Source: JAPXLN01 sp033809515
GTDB lineage: Bacteria > Bacillota > Sulfobacillia > Fermentithermobacillales > Fermentithermobacillaceae
Length of the DNA stretch: 64,000 bases
Assembly (NCBI GenBank): GCA_033809515.1
Contig: JAPXLN010000007.1
Span: 22,132 to 86,131, forward strand
Direction of reading: 5' to 3'
This document shows positions 1 to 9,214 of this stretch, one piece after another. Position numbers and translations under genes: made by a program. Every line of letters begins with the position of its first letter. Position 1 is the first letter of the stretch. Under the pieces are notes generated by a model. That model searched no databases. It was given only the letters and a program-made list of their open reading frames with translations, and was not told the origin of the DNA.

Positions 1-2
1 TA

Positions 3-1577
3 GCTGCAGGCGGAGACGAATGGCGCACCGCACTGAAATGGGTTGTACTCGGCGCAGTCATATCTTTAGCAGCAGAAATAGCTTATTGCATGTACAAGAA
101 GGTCTACCGGAGCGTGATATCGACGTCAGTCCGTAAGGCGCTGACATGGGCGGTGCTTAGCTACGGAATCATCACGTTCTTAACCTACTCCGCAATACTC
201 ATCTCCCAATATGGGACAAAGGTGGCCGACTTGCTGCCTCCTGCAGTCATCCGGCGATTCTCCACTATTAGCTTTGAGGACAGGAGTTTCCTGGCTCGCA
301 CCCTTGCTACGCGCGATGCTTTGGCCGTTTTTACCAGGCGTCCGCTTTTCGGAGGCGGCGCCGGTGCTTGGAACGCCTGGTACCATCAGTTTCAGTCGGT
401 CCTGTACTGGACGACGGAGGTTCACAATCATTTTGCCCAAGTGCTTGTTGAGACCGGCCTTTTTGGCTTCTGCGGTTACATGTATCTGTGGGGCGCTTTG
501 GTGTACCGGGTCTTTCGCTTCTTGCGCAAGGAGACCTCCTGCGCTGAAAAAGCTCTGGCGTGGGGCCTCTTGGTATCCTGTGTGACCATGGGAGCTCACA
601 GCTCAGTGGACTTCGAGCTTTCGCTGCCCGGTATTGCCTGCCAGTTATGGGCGGTTTTTGGCGTAACGTGGGCCACCGTGGGCGGGGACCGGACTAAGGC
701 TTCCTCGGGCAAAGGCATATCCGGAATGCGGAGGCGTTTTGGCGTTGCATCTGCATGTTTGGTCGCAGGTCTTGCGCTTTGTCTTATCATCCCTTCGTAC
801 AGTTTGCACAAAGCAGCCTGGTATGGCAGACTTGGTGCAATGGCCCTTGTGCGTGATGACTACTATCTTGCCACTGAGCTCTATGGCAGAGCCAGAAAGT
901 ATGACAGATTTACTTCTACTTACGCCTTTGATATGGGACAGGCATACGCAGCTCAGGCAGTCCTTGGCGGGGGTCCGGGTCTCAAGGAGAAGGCCTTGTC
1001 CCAACTGGAAATAGCTCGTTCGCTGGGTCCCTGCAACATAACCCAAGGCATTAGGGAAGTTGAGGTTCTTATAGCTCTCGGAGAAGCTCGAAGAGCCTGG
1101 GAAGCTTCTTGCAGCCTTGTACGGCTGTTACCGCTGGACATAGGAACTTGGGAGACGTTAGCCCGGACCGGTGTGGTCTACAGCTTATCGAGTATGAAGA
1201 AAGGGACTGCAGAGGGTAACGAGGAAGTAGACCTCGACAATGTCGTGGCGTGTCTTGTCGAAATGACAAAGATTCCGGAAGAACTGTCGAAAATCAAAGA
1301 CAGGGTCAGCGGCGTAGATAATCACAGGTGGGGCCCTGAGCGCCTTGACCTTACCCCGGGGCTGAAGAAATACATAGGGCAAGCTCACTATCTGCTGGGC
1401 GAGCTCGACAAGGCAGTTTTCCATCTAACCGAGGCAGCTAACGACCGGTTTCACCGTGACGAAAGTTCGGCTTGGCTGCTGGCGTCCCAGATACTGACAG
1501 GGGAGAAACAGCCTGCCCCGGCCCTTGACGAGCAGGTTCAGCGAATTCTTACATATTACAAGCTTGTCGACAGATGA
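3..1577 (+). CDS. O-antigen ligase-like membrane protein with C-terminal TPR region (5' end outside window)
   Basis: The frame is open to the left edge of the window, so the N-terminus is missing; 524 residues are visible and the first in-window ATG at 90 is unlikely to be the start. Hydrophobic segments at the visible start, then the short motif HNHFAQVLVETGLFGF typical of the Wzy_C/WaaL family (O-antigen ligase or polymerase), more membrane segments, and from about residue 260 a helical, alanine-rich part resembling tetratricopeptide repeats. The family joins or polymerises lipid-linked glycans on the outer face of the cytoplasmic membrane. It is followed at 50 nt by a chain-length regulator, a tyrosine kinase and its phosphatase, so it probably belongs to an exopolysaccharide locus. 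Ligase versus polymerase cannot be told. Confidence 0.75.
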   Translation, partial: AAGGDEWRTALKWVVLGAVISLAAEIAYCMYKKVYRSVISTSVRKALTWAVLSYGIITFLTYSAILISQYGTKVADLLPPAVIRRFSTISFEDRSFLARTLATRDALAVFTRRPLFGGGAGAWNAWYHQFQSVLYWTTEVHNHFAQVLVETGLFGFCGYMYLWGALVYRVFRFLRKETSCAEKALAWGLLVSCVTMGAHSSVDFELSLPGIACQLWAVFGVTWATVGGDRTKASSGKGISGMRRRFGVASACLVAGLALCLIIPSYSLHKAAWYGRLGAMALVRDDYYLATELYGRARKYDRFTSTYAFDMGQAYAAQAVLGGGPGLKEKALSQLEIARSLGPCNITQGIREVEVLIALGEARRAWEASCSLVRLLPLDIGTWETLARTGVVYSLSSMKKGTAEGNEEVDLDNVVACLVEMTKIPEELSKIKDRVSGVDNHRWGPERLDLTPGLKKYIGQAHYLLGELDKAVFHLTEAANDRFHRDESSAWLLASQILTGEKQPAPALDEQVQRILTYYKLVDR

Positions 1578-1627
1578 TCTCGGCCTAAGAGTGCGTTCGG
1601 CAAGCTAACCAGTGGAGGGTCGAGGAA

Positions 1628-2890
1628 TTGGAGCCTGAAGATATCGATCTCAGACACTATTTGGAGATACTCTGGAAGTGGAAATGGGTAATTGCGCTGC
1701 TTACAGGGATTGCCCTGCTTACCAGCGCTGTCTTTAGCTTCTTCGTAATGCCGGCTGTCTACGAGACTAAGGTCACTCTGATGGTGAGCAACGCAGCCCA
1801 GAACCAGCAGTCCATCCGCCCTTCGGATACGTCTGTGGTGGACACCGTTTCGCGAATCCCGTCTATGACGTTGAACACATACTTGAGCCAGATTACCAGC
1901 CCTTACTTTCTCCGAAGGGTCATAGACAAAATGGGCCTGAAAGATATGACTCCAGCGGCTCTTGCCGCACAGGTTAATCCGCAGGCCATAAAAGACACCA
2001 ATCTCATAGAGGTTCGTCTGGAGAACACCGATAGGGTTTTGTCAGCTTCCATTGCCAATACCATCGCATCTGAATTTGTCCAGTTTGTCTCAGAGACCAA
2101 CCAAGAACGAATGACCAAATCCCTTGCTTTTCTTTCCGAGCAAAGAGACCTCCTTAAGGAAGAACAAGCTGTGGCCTATGAGACCCTGGCTGCCGTACAG
2201 GCCAGGCCTAACAGCGTGACGGTCCTTACCCGGGAGATAGCTGCTTACAGCCAGTCCCTTGCCAGGTTCAGAGAGCAGCTGGTCAGTGAGCAAGTAGAGC
2301 GAAGCACCCTTGAAGCAGCTCTTGTGCAGATTGAGAAGACTCTGGCTGCGATTCCGCCGGTGCTGCCTGCAGCTCCCGGTGAGCATGCATCTTCCGTTTC
2401 CAATCCTGAATACGAGGAAATGCTCAAACGGAAACAGGAGAAAGATCTCCTGGCGGCCCAGTCGGTTGCCCGGATTGAGGGCCTCAAGAAGGAGGTTTCT
2501 GCGCTGGAGAGTTCCTTGTCAGGTATGGAAGCACAACTCAATGAGGTCAGGAACGAGGAAGAGCGGGCCCGGTCTCACCTTTCGAGGATTGAAACTACCT
2601 TGAGTCTCCTTGACACAAAAATGGTGGAGGCTCAAATGGCGCAGTCTTTGAATCTCGGAGAAACGACCATAGCTGTAGTTTCACCTGCATTGGAGCCTTC
2701 ATCTCCCATAAAGCCGCGCAGAATGCTGAACATGGCCGTTGCGGCTGTCCTTGGAGGATTCCTGTCGGTGCTCTTGGTCTTCATCCTTGAGTACCTGGAC
2801 AATACCATAAAGACACGTGAAGACGTGGCTCGGCACCTTAACCTGGGTACCCTGGGGGCCATACCGGTCTTCGACGATACGGACAGGTAA
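1628..2890 (+). CDS. Wzz-type polysaccharide chain-length determinant
   Basis: 420 residues with the co-polymerase layout: N-terminal Wzz domain (EDIDLRHYLEILWKWKW) running into a first membrane segment near residues 18-40, a long extracytoplasmic region with strong coiled-coil character (about 180-340), and a second membrane segment near 370-390 followed by LEYLDNTIKTREDV, the usual end of the family. Such proteins set polymer length and activate the partner tyrosine kinase, encoded next. The TTG start is chosen because GGAGGG lies about 9 nt upstream. The short cytoplasmic tail has no kinase domain, which fits the split two-protein arrangement of Gram-positive bacteria. Confidence 0.85.
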   Translation: MEPEDIDLRHYLEILWKWKWVIALLTGIALLTSAVFSFFVMPAVYETKVTLMVSNAAQNQQSIRPSDTSVVDTVSRIPSMTLNTYLSQITSPYFLRRVIDKMGLKDMTPAALAAQVNPQAIKDTNLIEVRLENTDRVLSASIANTIASEFVQFVSETNQERMTKSLAFLSEQRDLLKEEQAVAYETLAAVQARPNSVTVLTREIAAYSQSLARFREQLVSEQVERSTLEAALVQIEKTLAAIPPVLPAAPGEHASSVSNPEYEEMLKRKQEKDLLAAQSVARIEGLKKEVSALESSLSGMEAQLNEVRNEEERARSHLSRIETTLSLLDTKMVEAQMAQSLNLGETTIAVVSPALEPSSPIKPRRMLNMAVAAVLGGFLSVLLVFILEYLDNTIKTREDVARHLNLGTLGAIPVFDDTDR

Positions 2891-2934
2891 GCAACAGGTA
2901 CAGCACGGGAACGGACAGACCGGAGGTGTTCAAT

Positions 2935-3609
2935 GTGTCTAAATACGCTAATCCTAAGTCAGCAGTCGCTGAAGCGTTTCGGACTGTACGTACCAGTCTG
3001 AACTACGCTGCGGATAGGAGAACAACCAGAGTCTTGCTGGTGACCAGTCCTGGTCCTGATGATGGCAAGACCCTGGTCGCCGTCAATATTGCAGCTTCCT
3101 ATGCACAGTCCGGAGAGAGTGTTCTTCTGGTGGACGGTGATCTTAGAAAACCCGCATGTCACCGGGAGCTTGCTCTGAGCAACCGGTCAGGGTTGACCAA
3201 TGTTCTGGTGGATTCGGTAGCTCTTTCCGACGTAGTCCAGGATACTTCCGAACAAGGGTTGCATGTGCTCACCAGCGGTCCTACTCCGCCTAACCCGGCT
3301 GAGCTGCTGGACTCAGCGGCAATGGGCAGGTTGCTGGACACAGCTCGGAAAGAATACGACCATGTGGTGGTAGACTCCCCTCCAACTCTGGTTGTAGCTG
3401 ATGCGTCCATCCTTGCCTCTAAGGTAGACGGGATTATCCTGGTCTTGGTCTCGGGAGCAACCCGCATAGACATGGCGCAGGAAACAAAGAACACGCTGGA
3501 GAGCGCAAGAGGCAGGATTCTGGGTGTAGTTCTGAACAAGGTCAAGTATGAAAGCAGGTCTTACAGGTACCGTTACTATCATTACGGCGAATCCGGCGAA
3601 ACTGAGTGA
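2935..3609 (+). CDS. BY-type tyrosine autokinase (CpsD/CapB/YwqD family)
   Basis: P-loop kinase that autophosphorylates a C-terminal tyrosine cluster and controls exopolysaccharide assembly together with the Wzz-like protein upstream. Visible: YANPKSAVAEAFRTVRTSLNY N-terminal family signature, a Walker A variant PGPDDGKT, Walker A' VLLVDGDLRKP, Walker B VVVDSPP, and a tail with six tyrosines between about 206 and 220 (SYRYRYYHYGE). Walker A is commonly written GEGKS/T; here it is DDGKT, still with the catalytic Lys and Thr. A GTG at 2926 is also open, but GGAGG at 2922-2926 overlaps it, so the GTG at 2935 with 8-nt spacing is the better start. Confidence 0.88.
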   Translation: MSKYANPKSAVAEAFRTVRTSLNYAADRRTTRVLLVTSPGPDDGKTLVAVNIAASYAQSGESVLLVDGDLRKPACHRELALSNRSGLTNVLVDSVALSDVVQDTSEQGLHVLTSGPTPPNPAELLDSAAMGRLLDTARKEYDHVVVDSPPTLVVADASILASKVDGIILVLVSGATRIDMAQETKNTLESARGRILGVVLNKVKYESRSYRYRYYHYGESGETE

Positions 3610-4361
3610 TTGCACGAAAGAGTCTGATAGGGTACAGTGACATCCACTGTCATATACTTCCGTTCCTAGACGATGGCGCCAGGTCCTGGGAGGAGGCAGT
3701 TGAGATGGCCAGGATCTCCAAGGAAAGCGGGGCCGAACGCATATTTGCAACCCCGCACTACATTGGAGAGACCTGCATGCCTGATGCCGCAAAGATCCGT
3801 CAAACGGTAGCAGAGTTTCGCCGGCACCTTCAGGCAGCAAAAGTGGATCTGGAGATCCTTCCCGGTTGCGAAGTCCATATCTCTCCGTCTCTTGCCGGGG
3901 ATTTTGCAGCCGGCAGGATCCAGTCGTTGGGGATGAGTCGCTTTGTCCTGGTTGAACTGCCGTTTTTGGGGCTTCCTGAGGGCACAGTGGACATTCTTTT
4001 TGAGCTAAGGCTTGAGGGCGCCGGCGTGATCATCGCTCACCCTGAAAGGAATGCAGATCTCCGGCGAGACTTGAGGTTGTGCCTGGAGCTTGCGGAATCA
4101 GGAATCTATCTCCAGCTGAACTTAGGAAGTCTTCTTGGGGTCTACGGCAGGGATGCGCGTTTATTCGCCGAGAAGATGGTTCGCTATGACCTGGTTCACT
4201 TTATCGGAACAGATGGACACAGGGGTGCACCTGGTTCTGCTCGAGGGTGTGACGCACGTCAGGGGCTGACCAGGTTGGTGAAGTTGTCGGGGAAAAAGAG
4301 CAGGATTTTACAGACCATTGAGGAACGAGTGGATTCTTTGATTATAGAAGGTTCGGCTTAA
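3606..4361 (+). CDS. PHP-family tyrosine-protein phosphatase (CpsB/YwqE type)
   Basis: Metal-dependent phosphatase that dephosphorylates the BY-kinase encoded just upstream; the GTG start overlaps the kinase stop codon, indicating translational coupling. The PHP metal site is visible: DIHCHILPFLDDG near the N-terminus (His-x-His and Asp), ATPHY, HPERN and a late GTDGH. Length (251 residues) is normal for the family. Together with the two genes before it this forms the classical Gram-positive kinase-phosphatase switch for capsule or exopolysaccharide. Confidence 0.88.
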   Translation: MIARKSLIGYSDIHCHILPFLDDGARSWEEAVEMARISKESGAERIFATPHYIGETCMPDAAKIRQTVAEFRRHLQAAKVDLEILPGCEVHISPSLAGDFAAGRIQSLGMSRFVLVELPFLGLPEGTVDILFELRLEGAGVIIAHPERNADLRRDLRLCLELAESGIYLQLNLGSLLGVYGRDARLFAEKMVRYDLVHFIGTDGHRGAPGSARGCDARQGLTRLVKLSGKKSRILQTIEERVDSLIIEGSA

Positions 4362-4371
4362 CGTCTTCCTG

Positions 4372-4394
4372 CGCCGTTACGATTATTAACGGCG
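4372..4394 (+). promoter_or_regulatory. perfect 8-bp inverted repeat just before cheW
   Basis: CGCCGTTA at 4372-4379 and TAACGGCG at 4387-4394 form a perfect 8-bp stem with a 7-nt loop. It sits between the exopolysaccharide phosphatase gene and cheW and runs directly into the G-rich ribosome site of cheW. There is no T tract, so an intrinsic terminator is unlikely; an operator or an mRNA hairpin affecting cheW translation are both possible. Function is inference. Confidence 0.4.
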
Positions 4395-4407
4395 AGGGGG
4401 GATTGTC

Positions 4408-4923
4408 TTGGAGTCAGGCGACAGAGTTTCTGCAGGTGGCAGGCAGCCCGGAAGAGAAAGACAAATAGTTGTGTTCTCGCTCAACAGTGAAGACTACGGA
4501 GTTGACATAGAGAAGATCAGGGAAATCATCCCTATGCAGACCATAGTTTCGGTCCCCCGCGCTCCTCAGTTTGTTGAGGGTATCATCAATCTACGCGGCA
4601 GAGTCATCCCTGTTCTTGACCTCCGGAGGCATTTCGGGTTTGAGAAAAAGCCTCCAGGGCCTGCGCAGCGCATTGTCATTGTCGAGGCTGACCAGGAATG
4701 CACGGGTGTAGTGGTGGATTCCGTCTCTTCGGTCATTCAGGTACCCCGGGAAGCTATCGAAGATCCGTCTGAGGTCATCATTGGTTCTGATGTTGGGTAC
4801 ATCCAGGGAGTCGCTAAGGTTGACAATGACCTTATTGTGCTTCTTGACTTAGCTGCAATAATAACAGAGGCCCAGAAGAAAACCCTCAAAGAAGCAGACG
4901 TTGCATCTGCCGTGGTACGGTGA
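4408..4923 (+). CDS. cheW: chemotaxis coupling protein CheW
   Basis: Adaptor that links chemoreceptors to CheA. The 171 residues carry a single CheW domain: QIVVFSLNSEDYGVDIEKI, then FVEGIINLRGRVIPVLDL, the most conserved CheW signature, and a C-terminal VVVDSVSSVIQV. About 15 extra N-terminal residues precede the domain. TTG start after GAGGGGGG. It is the first gene of the che operon and is followed 6 nt later by cheA. Confidence 0.93.
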   Translation: MESGDRVSAGGRQPGRERQIVVFSLNSEDYGVDIEKIREIIPMQTIVSVPRAPQFVEGIINLRGRVIPVLDLRRHFGFEKKPPGPAQRIVIVEADQECTGVVVDSVSSVIQVPREAIEDPSEVIIGSDVGYIQGVAKVDNDLIVLLDLAAIITEAQKKTLKEADVASAVVR

Positions 4924-4929
4924 GAGGTC

Positions 4930-6849
4930 ATGGACTACACTGCCTGCTCCGGTCTTGATCCGGACGATCTGAAGGTTTTCCTTGTTGAGGTCAGTGAACT
5001 CCTTGATTGTGTAGAGGAGAATCTGGTGGCCCTGGAAAGGTCGCCTGCAGATGATGCTCTGATAAGTGAGCTCTTCAGAGCTATGCACACAATCAAAGGC
5101 AATGCAGCTACTCTCGGGCTTGAGGACGCCGTGAAAGTAACTCATATGATGGAAAGCGTTCTAGACGAAATCAGATCCGGAGCTCGTAAAGTTACGCCAG
5201 AGATAGTAGATACCATGTTTGCTGCCTTGGATTGGTTAGGGGAGTGGAAAAACGCCCTTGCATCAGGTGGCCATGGGCCGTTCGTCTCAGGGCATGCTGT
5301 ACACCAGCTCCAAAATGCGAGCCAGGCTGAAGAAGGCAGCCTTCCCGACTTCCTGAGTCAGGCCATAAGCCCGTCGCAGGGCGACGGCATTAGCATGCAT
5401 GTTATGACCGTGAGGTTTCGGTCCGATGCTCCGCTCTTGTCTGCCAGGTGCTTCCAGGCAATTGCCCTGATAGGAGAGGTAGTTGATGTCTTGGGTTCAG
5501 CTCCCTCGGTTGACGAAATCGAATTTGGCCGGGTTCATGATACGCTGGAAATCTACGTCAATGCAGGTGAGGATCTCGTCGAAGCAGCTGAAGTAGCCAG
5601 AACCGTTCAGGACGTGACCGGAGTTTCCATTGAGAGGTACTTGCCAATGGCCTGCGACTCAGGAAAGAGAAGTCGCTCTGCTTTGGGCAGGACCGTCCGG
5701 GTGGATGTGAGCCTTCTGGACTTTCTAATGGACATGGTGGGTGAGCTTGTCATAGATAGGACGCGGTTGACCCAAATAGCTTCCGGGCTTCTCGCGAATG
5801 GAGATACATTAGGTCTCGGCAGCGAGATACGCTCTCTTGCAGCGCATCTTCAGAGGACATCTGCGGAATTGCAGGAAGGGATAATGCAGGCAAGGCTCTT
5901 GCCCCTCAGAAGCATTTTCTCGAAGTTTCCCAGGATGATGAGGGACCTGGCTCAAAAATGCGGCAAGGAGATCCGCTTCGAAGTGACCGGAGAGACTACG
6001 GAGCTGGACAGAACTGTACTAGAGGCCATAGATGACCCGCTTATTCACATTCTCAGAAATGCCGTTGACCATGGCATTGAACACCCTGATGAGCGGGTGG
6101 CTAAAGGCAAGGCCAGGTCCGGGAAGGTGATTCTCTCGGCCTGGCACGAGGAAAACCAGGCAGTCATCATGGTTTCTGATGACGGTGCAGGGCTTGACCC
6201 CGAAAGACTCAGGCGGGCCGCAGTTGCCAGAGGTTTTCTTACCGGGGAGGCTGCCTCCAATCTCTCTCACCAGGAGGTTCTGAACTTGCTGTTTGCTCCG
6301 GGGTTCTCAACGGCTCCGGCAGCTTCGGATGTATCAGGCAGGGGTGTAGGTTTGGACGTGGTTCGTGCCAACCTGGAAAGCGTCAATGGCAAGATTGAGA
6401 TTTCAGGGAAGCCGGGCCTGGGCACTGAAGTGAAACTAAGACTACCGTTGACCCTTGCGATCATGCGGGCCCTTTTTGTTCGCTGCAGCCAATCGGTGTA
6501 CGCTGTGCCTACTTCATCAGTGGAGGAAGTGTTCTCCCTGAGGGATTTTGCCGTGCACACCATCAAAGGCAAGCCGGCAGTGAATTTTAGGGGTCGGGTT
6601 ATACCTCTTATCTCCCTGGAAGGCGCCTTGTACGGGTCAATTCGGGACATGTCTGAGCACAGGTATGCTCTTCTTACAACCACCGCTAACCGATCTTTGG
6701 CCATAGGGGTTGATGAATTGGTAGGCGAAGAAGAGATCGTTGTAAAAAGCATGGGAAGTCTGTTGTCTAGGATCAAGGGAGTCTCCGGAGCGACCATACT
6801 TGCTCAAGGAGATCCTGCAGTTATCCTTGACGTGCAAAGGCTCATCTAA
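4930..6849 (+). CDS. cheA: chemotaxis histidine kinase CheA
   Basis: 639 residues in standard CheA order: P1 HPt domain with the phosphorylated histidine at about residue 53 (AMHTIKGNAATLG), a P2-like region around 155-240, P3 dimerisation (FLMDMVGELVIDRTRL), P4 ATPase with N box DPLIHILRNAVDHG and G boxes DDGAGLD and GRGVGLDVV, and a C-terminal P5 CheW-like domain ending DPAVILDVQRL. It phosphorylates CheY and CheB encoded next. All catalytic motifs look intact. Confidence 0.95.
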   Translation: MDYTACSGLDPDDLKVFLVEVSELLDCVEENLVALERSPADDALISELFRAMHTIKGNAATLGLEDAVKVTHMMESVLDEIRSGARKVTPEIVDTMFAALDWLGEWKNALASGGHGPFVSGHAVHQLQNASQAEEGSLPDFLSQAISPSQGDGISMHVMTVRFRSDAPLLSARCFQAIALIGEVVDVLGSAPSVDEIEFGRVHDTLEIYVNAGEDLVEAAEVARTVQDVTGVSIERYLPMACDSGKRSRSALGRTVRVDVSLLDFLMDMVGELVIDRTRLTQIASGLLANGDTLGLGSEIRSLAAHLQRTSAELQEGIMQARLLPLRSIFSKFPRMMRDLAQKCGKEIRFEVTGETTELDRTVLEAIDDPLIHILRNAVDHGIEHPDERVAKGKARSGKVILSAWHEENQAVIMVSDDGAGLDPERLRRAAVARGFLTGEAASNLSHQEVLNLLFAPGFSTAPAASDVSGRGVGLDVVRANLESVNGKIEISGKPGLGTEVKLRLPLTLAIMRALFVRCSQSVYAVPTSSVEEVFSLRDFAVHTIKGKPAVNFRGRVIPLISLEGALYGSIRDMSEHRYALLTTTANRSLAIGVDELVGEEEIVVKSMGSLLSRIKGVSGATILAQGDPAVILDVQRLI

Positions 6850-6910
6850 GCAACCGGCACACCTGAAGCACAGGAGACAAAGCACGTCAAGCATACGAGG
6901 AGTGGTAGCA

Positions 6911-7270
6911 TTGCCCAAAGTGTTGGTCGTGGATGATGCCCTATTCATGCGGACCAAGTCGTCCAGGCTTCTCAATGAGGCAGGCTATGAAGTAGTGGAA
7001 GCCTCAAACGGGGCTGAGGCGGTTGATAAGTACTCCCTCGAAGAACCTGATGTAGTTCTCATGGACGTCACCATGCCCCTTATGAGCGGCATAGAAGCTC
7101 TTAAGGCCATTAAGGGGCTGGATCCGGACGCCCGAGTCATCATGGTTACAGCTTTGGGGCAAAGAAACATGGTCCTCGAGTCTATAAGAGCAGGTGCCCG
7201 GGATTTCGTAGTAAAGCCCTATCAGCCTGAGCAGCTTTTGGAAGCGGTCAAAAAGCAATGCAGGGCATAG
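6911..7270 (+). CDS. cheY: chemotaxis response regulator CheY
   Basis: Single receiver domain of 119 residues: acidic pair VLVVDDALFMR, phospho-acceptor VVLMDVTMP (Asp about residue 53), Thr in MVTALG and the conserved Lys in FVVKPYQP. The TTG at 6911 is chosen as start because GAGGAG lies 8 nt upstream and the domain begins at once; a longer in-frame opening back to 6800 overlaps cheA and adds no domain. The end overlaps cheB by 13 nt. Confidence 0.92.
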   Translation: MPKVLVVDDALFMRTKSSRLLNEAGYEVVEASNGAEAVDKYSLEEPDVVLMDVTMPLMSGIEALKAIKGLDPDARVIMVTALGQRNMVLESIRAGARDFVVKPYQPEQLLEAVKKQCRA

Positions 7271-8361
7271 CGTCAGAATCCACAGGAAAGGTCGCCCCGG
7301 TTCAGGTTCTCATAGCTGATGATTCGGCGCTCATGAGACATATGCTCAGAAAGGTCCTGACCGGTCACCCACTCATAAGAGTCATAGGCGAAGCTCGGGA
7401 TGGTCGTGAAGCTGTGGAGAAGGCAGTCAGACTAAAGCCTGACGTACTGGTGTTGGACATTGAAATGCCTGAGCTTGATGGGATTTCGGCCCTCAGACAG
7501 ATCATGGCAGAAAGTCCGCTGCCCGTGATCATGTTTTCCTGCCGGACCAAGAGAGGAGAAGGCGTTACCATGGAAGCTCTTAGCCTTGGGGCTGTGGATT
7601 TCGTGCCCAAGCCTGAACTGAGAGTTAATGTGGACTCAGTTGCGGGCGAGCTGTGCAACAGGATAATGACGGCCGCCAAGGCCAGGCCGCGCCCTGCAGG
7701 GAGCAGCCGGGCCGCCGTGCACGCCAAGGGCCAGGTCTCAGCCAGGGGGTTAAATGCCACGACCCTTGCAGTCATCGGGTCGTCAGCCGGCGGACCCCAA
7801 GCCCTGGAGAACATACTTCCTGCTCTTCCCGGCGATTTCACAGGCTCGGTGTTGGTGTGCCAGCATATGCCTTCTGGGTTTACAGCTTCCTTGGCTCGCA
7901 GGCTTGATTCCTTGTGTGTACTGGACGTGCGCGAAGCTCGTCACGGTGACAGGATTCTTCAGGGTACGGTCCTCATCGCCCCGGGAGGTTATCATCTGCG
8001 CATAAGAGGTGACCGCCGTGGGAACGGAGGTCACGTGGTAGGTCTTGACCCCGCGGACCCGGTGCACGGTGTCAGACCATCAGTGGATGTAACTCTGACT
8101 GAAGCGGGGCCTCTTTTTCGAGAGAAGCTCCTCGTCGTCATACTAACCGGCATGGGCATTGACGGCGTCCGGGGGGCCTGGGAGGCACGTAGCCATGGAG
8201 CCACTGTGCTGTGCCAGGACCGTGATACTTCGGTGGTATGGGGAATGCCCGGGGCGTGCGTGGAAGCAGGAGTATATGATCGGATCTTGCCCCTGGAATC
8301 CATTAGCAGGTTCATGGAGGGCTTCTCAGCCTCTTTGACAGAAGGGGGGCAGCTTACGTGA
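7258..8361 (+). CDS. cheB: chemoreceptor methylesterase/deamidase CheB
   Basis: N-terminal receiver domain (IADDSALMRHML, VLVLDIEMPELDG) joined by a linker of about 40 residues to the CheB methylesterase domain: catalytic Ser in VIGSSAGGPQAL, His in CQHMPSGF and Asp in ILTGMGIDG. It removes methyl groups from receptor glutamates when phosphorylated by CheA, opposing CheR, which follows with a 4-nt overlap. 367 residues, normal length. Start ATG lies inside the end of cheY, so translation is probably coupled. Confidence 0.93.
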   Translation: MQGIASESTGKVAPVQVLIADDSALMRHMLRKVLTGHPLIRVIGEARDGREAVEKAVRLKPDVLVLDIEMPELDGISALRQIMAESPLPVIMFSCRTKRGEGVTMEALSLGAVDFVPKPELRVNVDSVAGELCNRIMTAAKARPRPAGSSRAAVHAKGQVSARGLNATTLAVIGSSAGGPQALENILPALPGDFTGSVLVCQHMPSGFTASLARRLDSLCVLDVREARHGDRILQGTVLIAPGGYHLRIRGDRRGNGGHVVGLDPADPVHGVRPSVDVTLTEAGPLFREKLLVVILTGMGIDGVRGAWEARSHGATVLCQDRDTSVVWGMPGACVEAGVYDRILPLESISRFMEGFSASLTEGGQLT

Positions 8362-9176
8362 AGCTGCAAACACCGGCCAGGGATGACATAAGGACCTACG
8401 GGCCTAGCTACGTCTATTTCTGCAGGAAAGTCAAGAACGTGTTGGGCATTGACCTTGCCGGCTATAAAGGACAGCAGATGCATCGAAGGCTGGATAGCTT
8501 GCGGATCAAACTGGAAATGAGCGACTTCTACGCCCTTGCCAGGGCTTTGGAGAAAGACCGGGCTATTGCCTCGGAGGTGCTTGGTTTTGTCACAATCAAT
8601 GTATCTGAGTTCTTCCGGAACCCTAGGCAGTGGGCGACTCTGCGAGAGAGAGTCCTTCCTGAAGTCTGCGTAAAACCCTACGGGGCTCTGAGGGCGTGGA
8701 GCGCAGGGTCTTCTGCAGGGCAAGAAGCATACTCGTTGGCCATATGTCTAGACCTGATGCTTCCGGGGCGTTTCAGCGTCCTTGCTACTGATATTGACCT
8801 GGTCTGTCTGGCTAGGGGCAAAGAGGGCCTGTACAGCAGACAGGAGGTCGACGGCGTTCCCGGGGGTGTTCTGTCTGAGTACTTCTCCCAGGAGGGACAG
8901 TCCTATCGGGTTAAGGATCGCCTGAGACGAAATGTGATGTTTGGTAAGCACGACCTTCTTGGTTATAACTATCCGTCCGGGTTTCACCTGATCTTGTGTA
9001 GGAATGTTCTAATATACTTTACAGGGGCGAGCAGGCACACTGTGGTCGAGAACCTGGTGGGCGCCATGAATAAAGGTGGGGTTCTGTTTACCGGCTCCAC
9101 TGAAGCTCTGTTCGGACCCCAAGACTACGGACTTACGCAGATCTATCCTTTTTTCTACCGGAAAACCATGCAGTGA
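8358..9176 (+). CDS. cheR: chemoreceptor methyltransferase CheR
   Basis: SAM-dependent methyltransferase for receptor glutamates. An N-terminal helical CheR_N domain (residues about 12-80) ends in TINVSEFFRNP; the SAM loop is AWSAGSSAGQEAYSLA, where the usual GEE or GCSTGEE is GSSAGQE, a mild deviation. LILCRNVLIYF is the conserved late motif. 272 residues. GTG start overlaps the cheB stop. No C-terminal TPR or pentapeptide tether. Confidence 0.92.
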   Translation: MKLQTPARDDIRTYGPSYVYFCRKVKNVLGIDLAGYKGQQMHRRLDSLRIKLEMSDFYALARALEKDRAIASEVLGFVTINVSEFFRNPRQWATLRERVLPEVCVKPYGALRAWSAGSSAGQEAYSLAICLDLMLPGRFSVLATDIDLVCLARGKEGLYSRQEVDGVPGGVLSEYFSQEGQSYRVKDRLRRNVMFGKHDLLGYNYPSGFHLILCRNVLIYFTGASRHTVVENLVGAMNKGGVLFTGSTEALFGPQDYGLTQIYPFFYRKTMQ

Positions 9177-9214
9177 CTTTGAAGAAACACCAGAACAATA
9201 AAGGGCGTGAGATC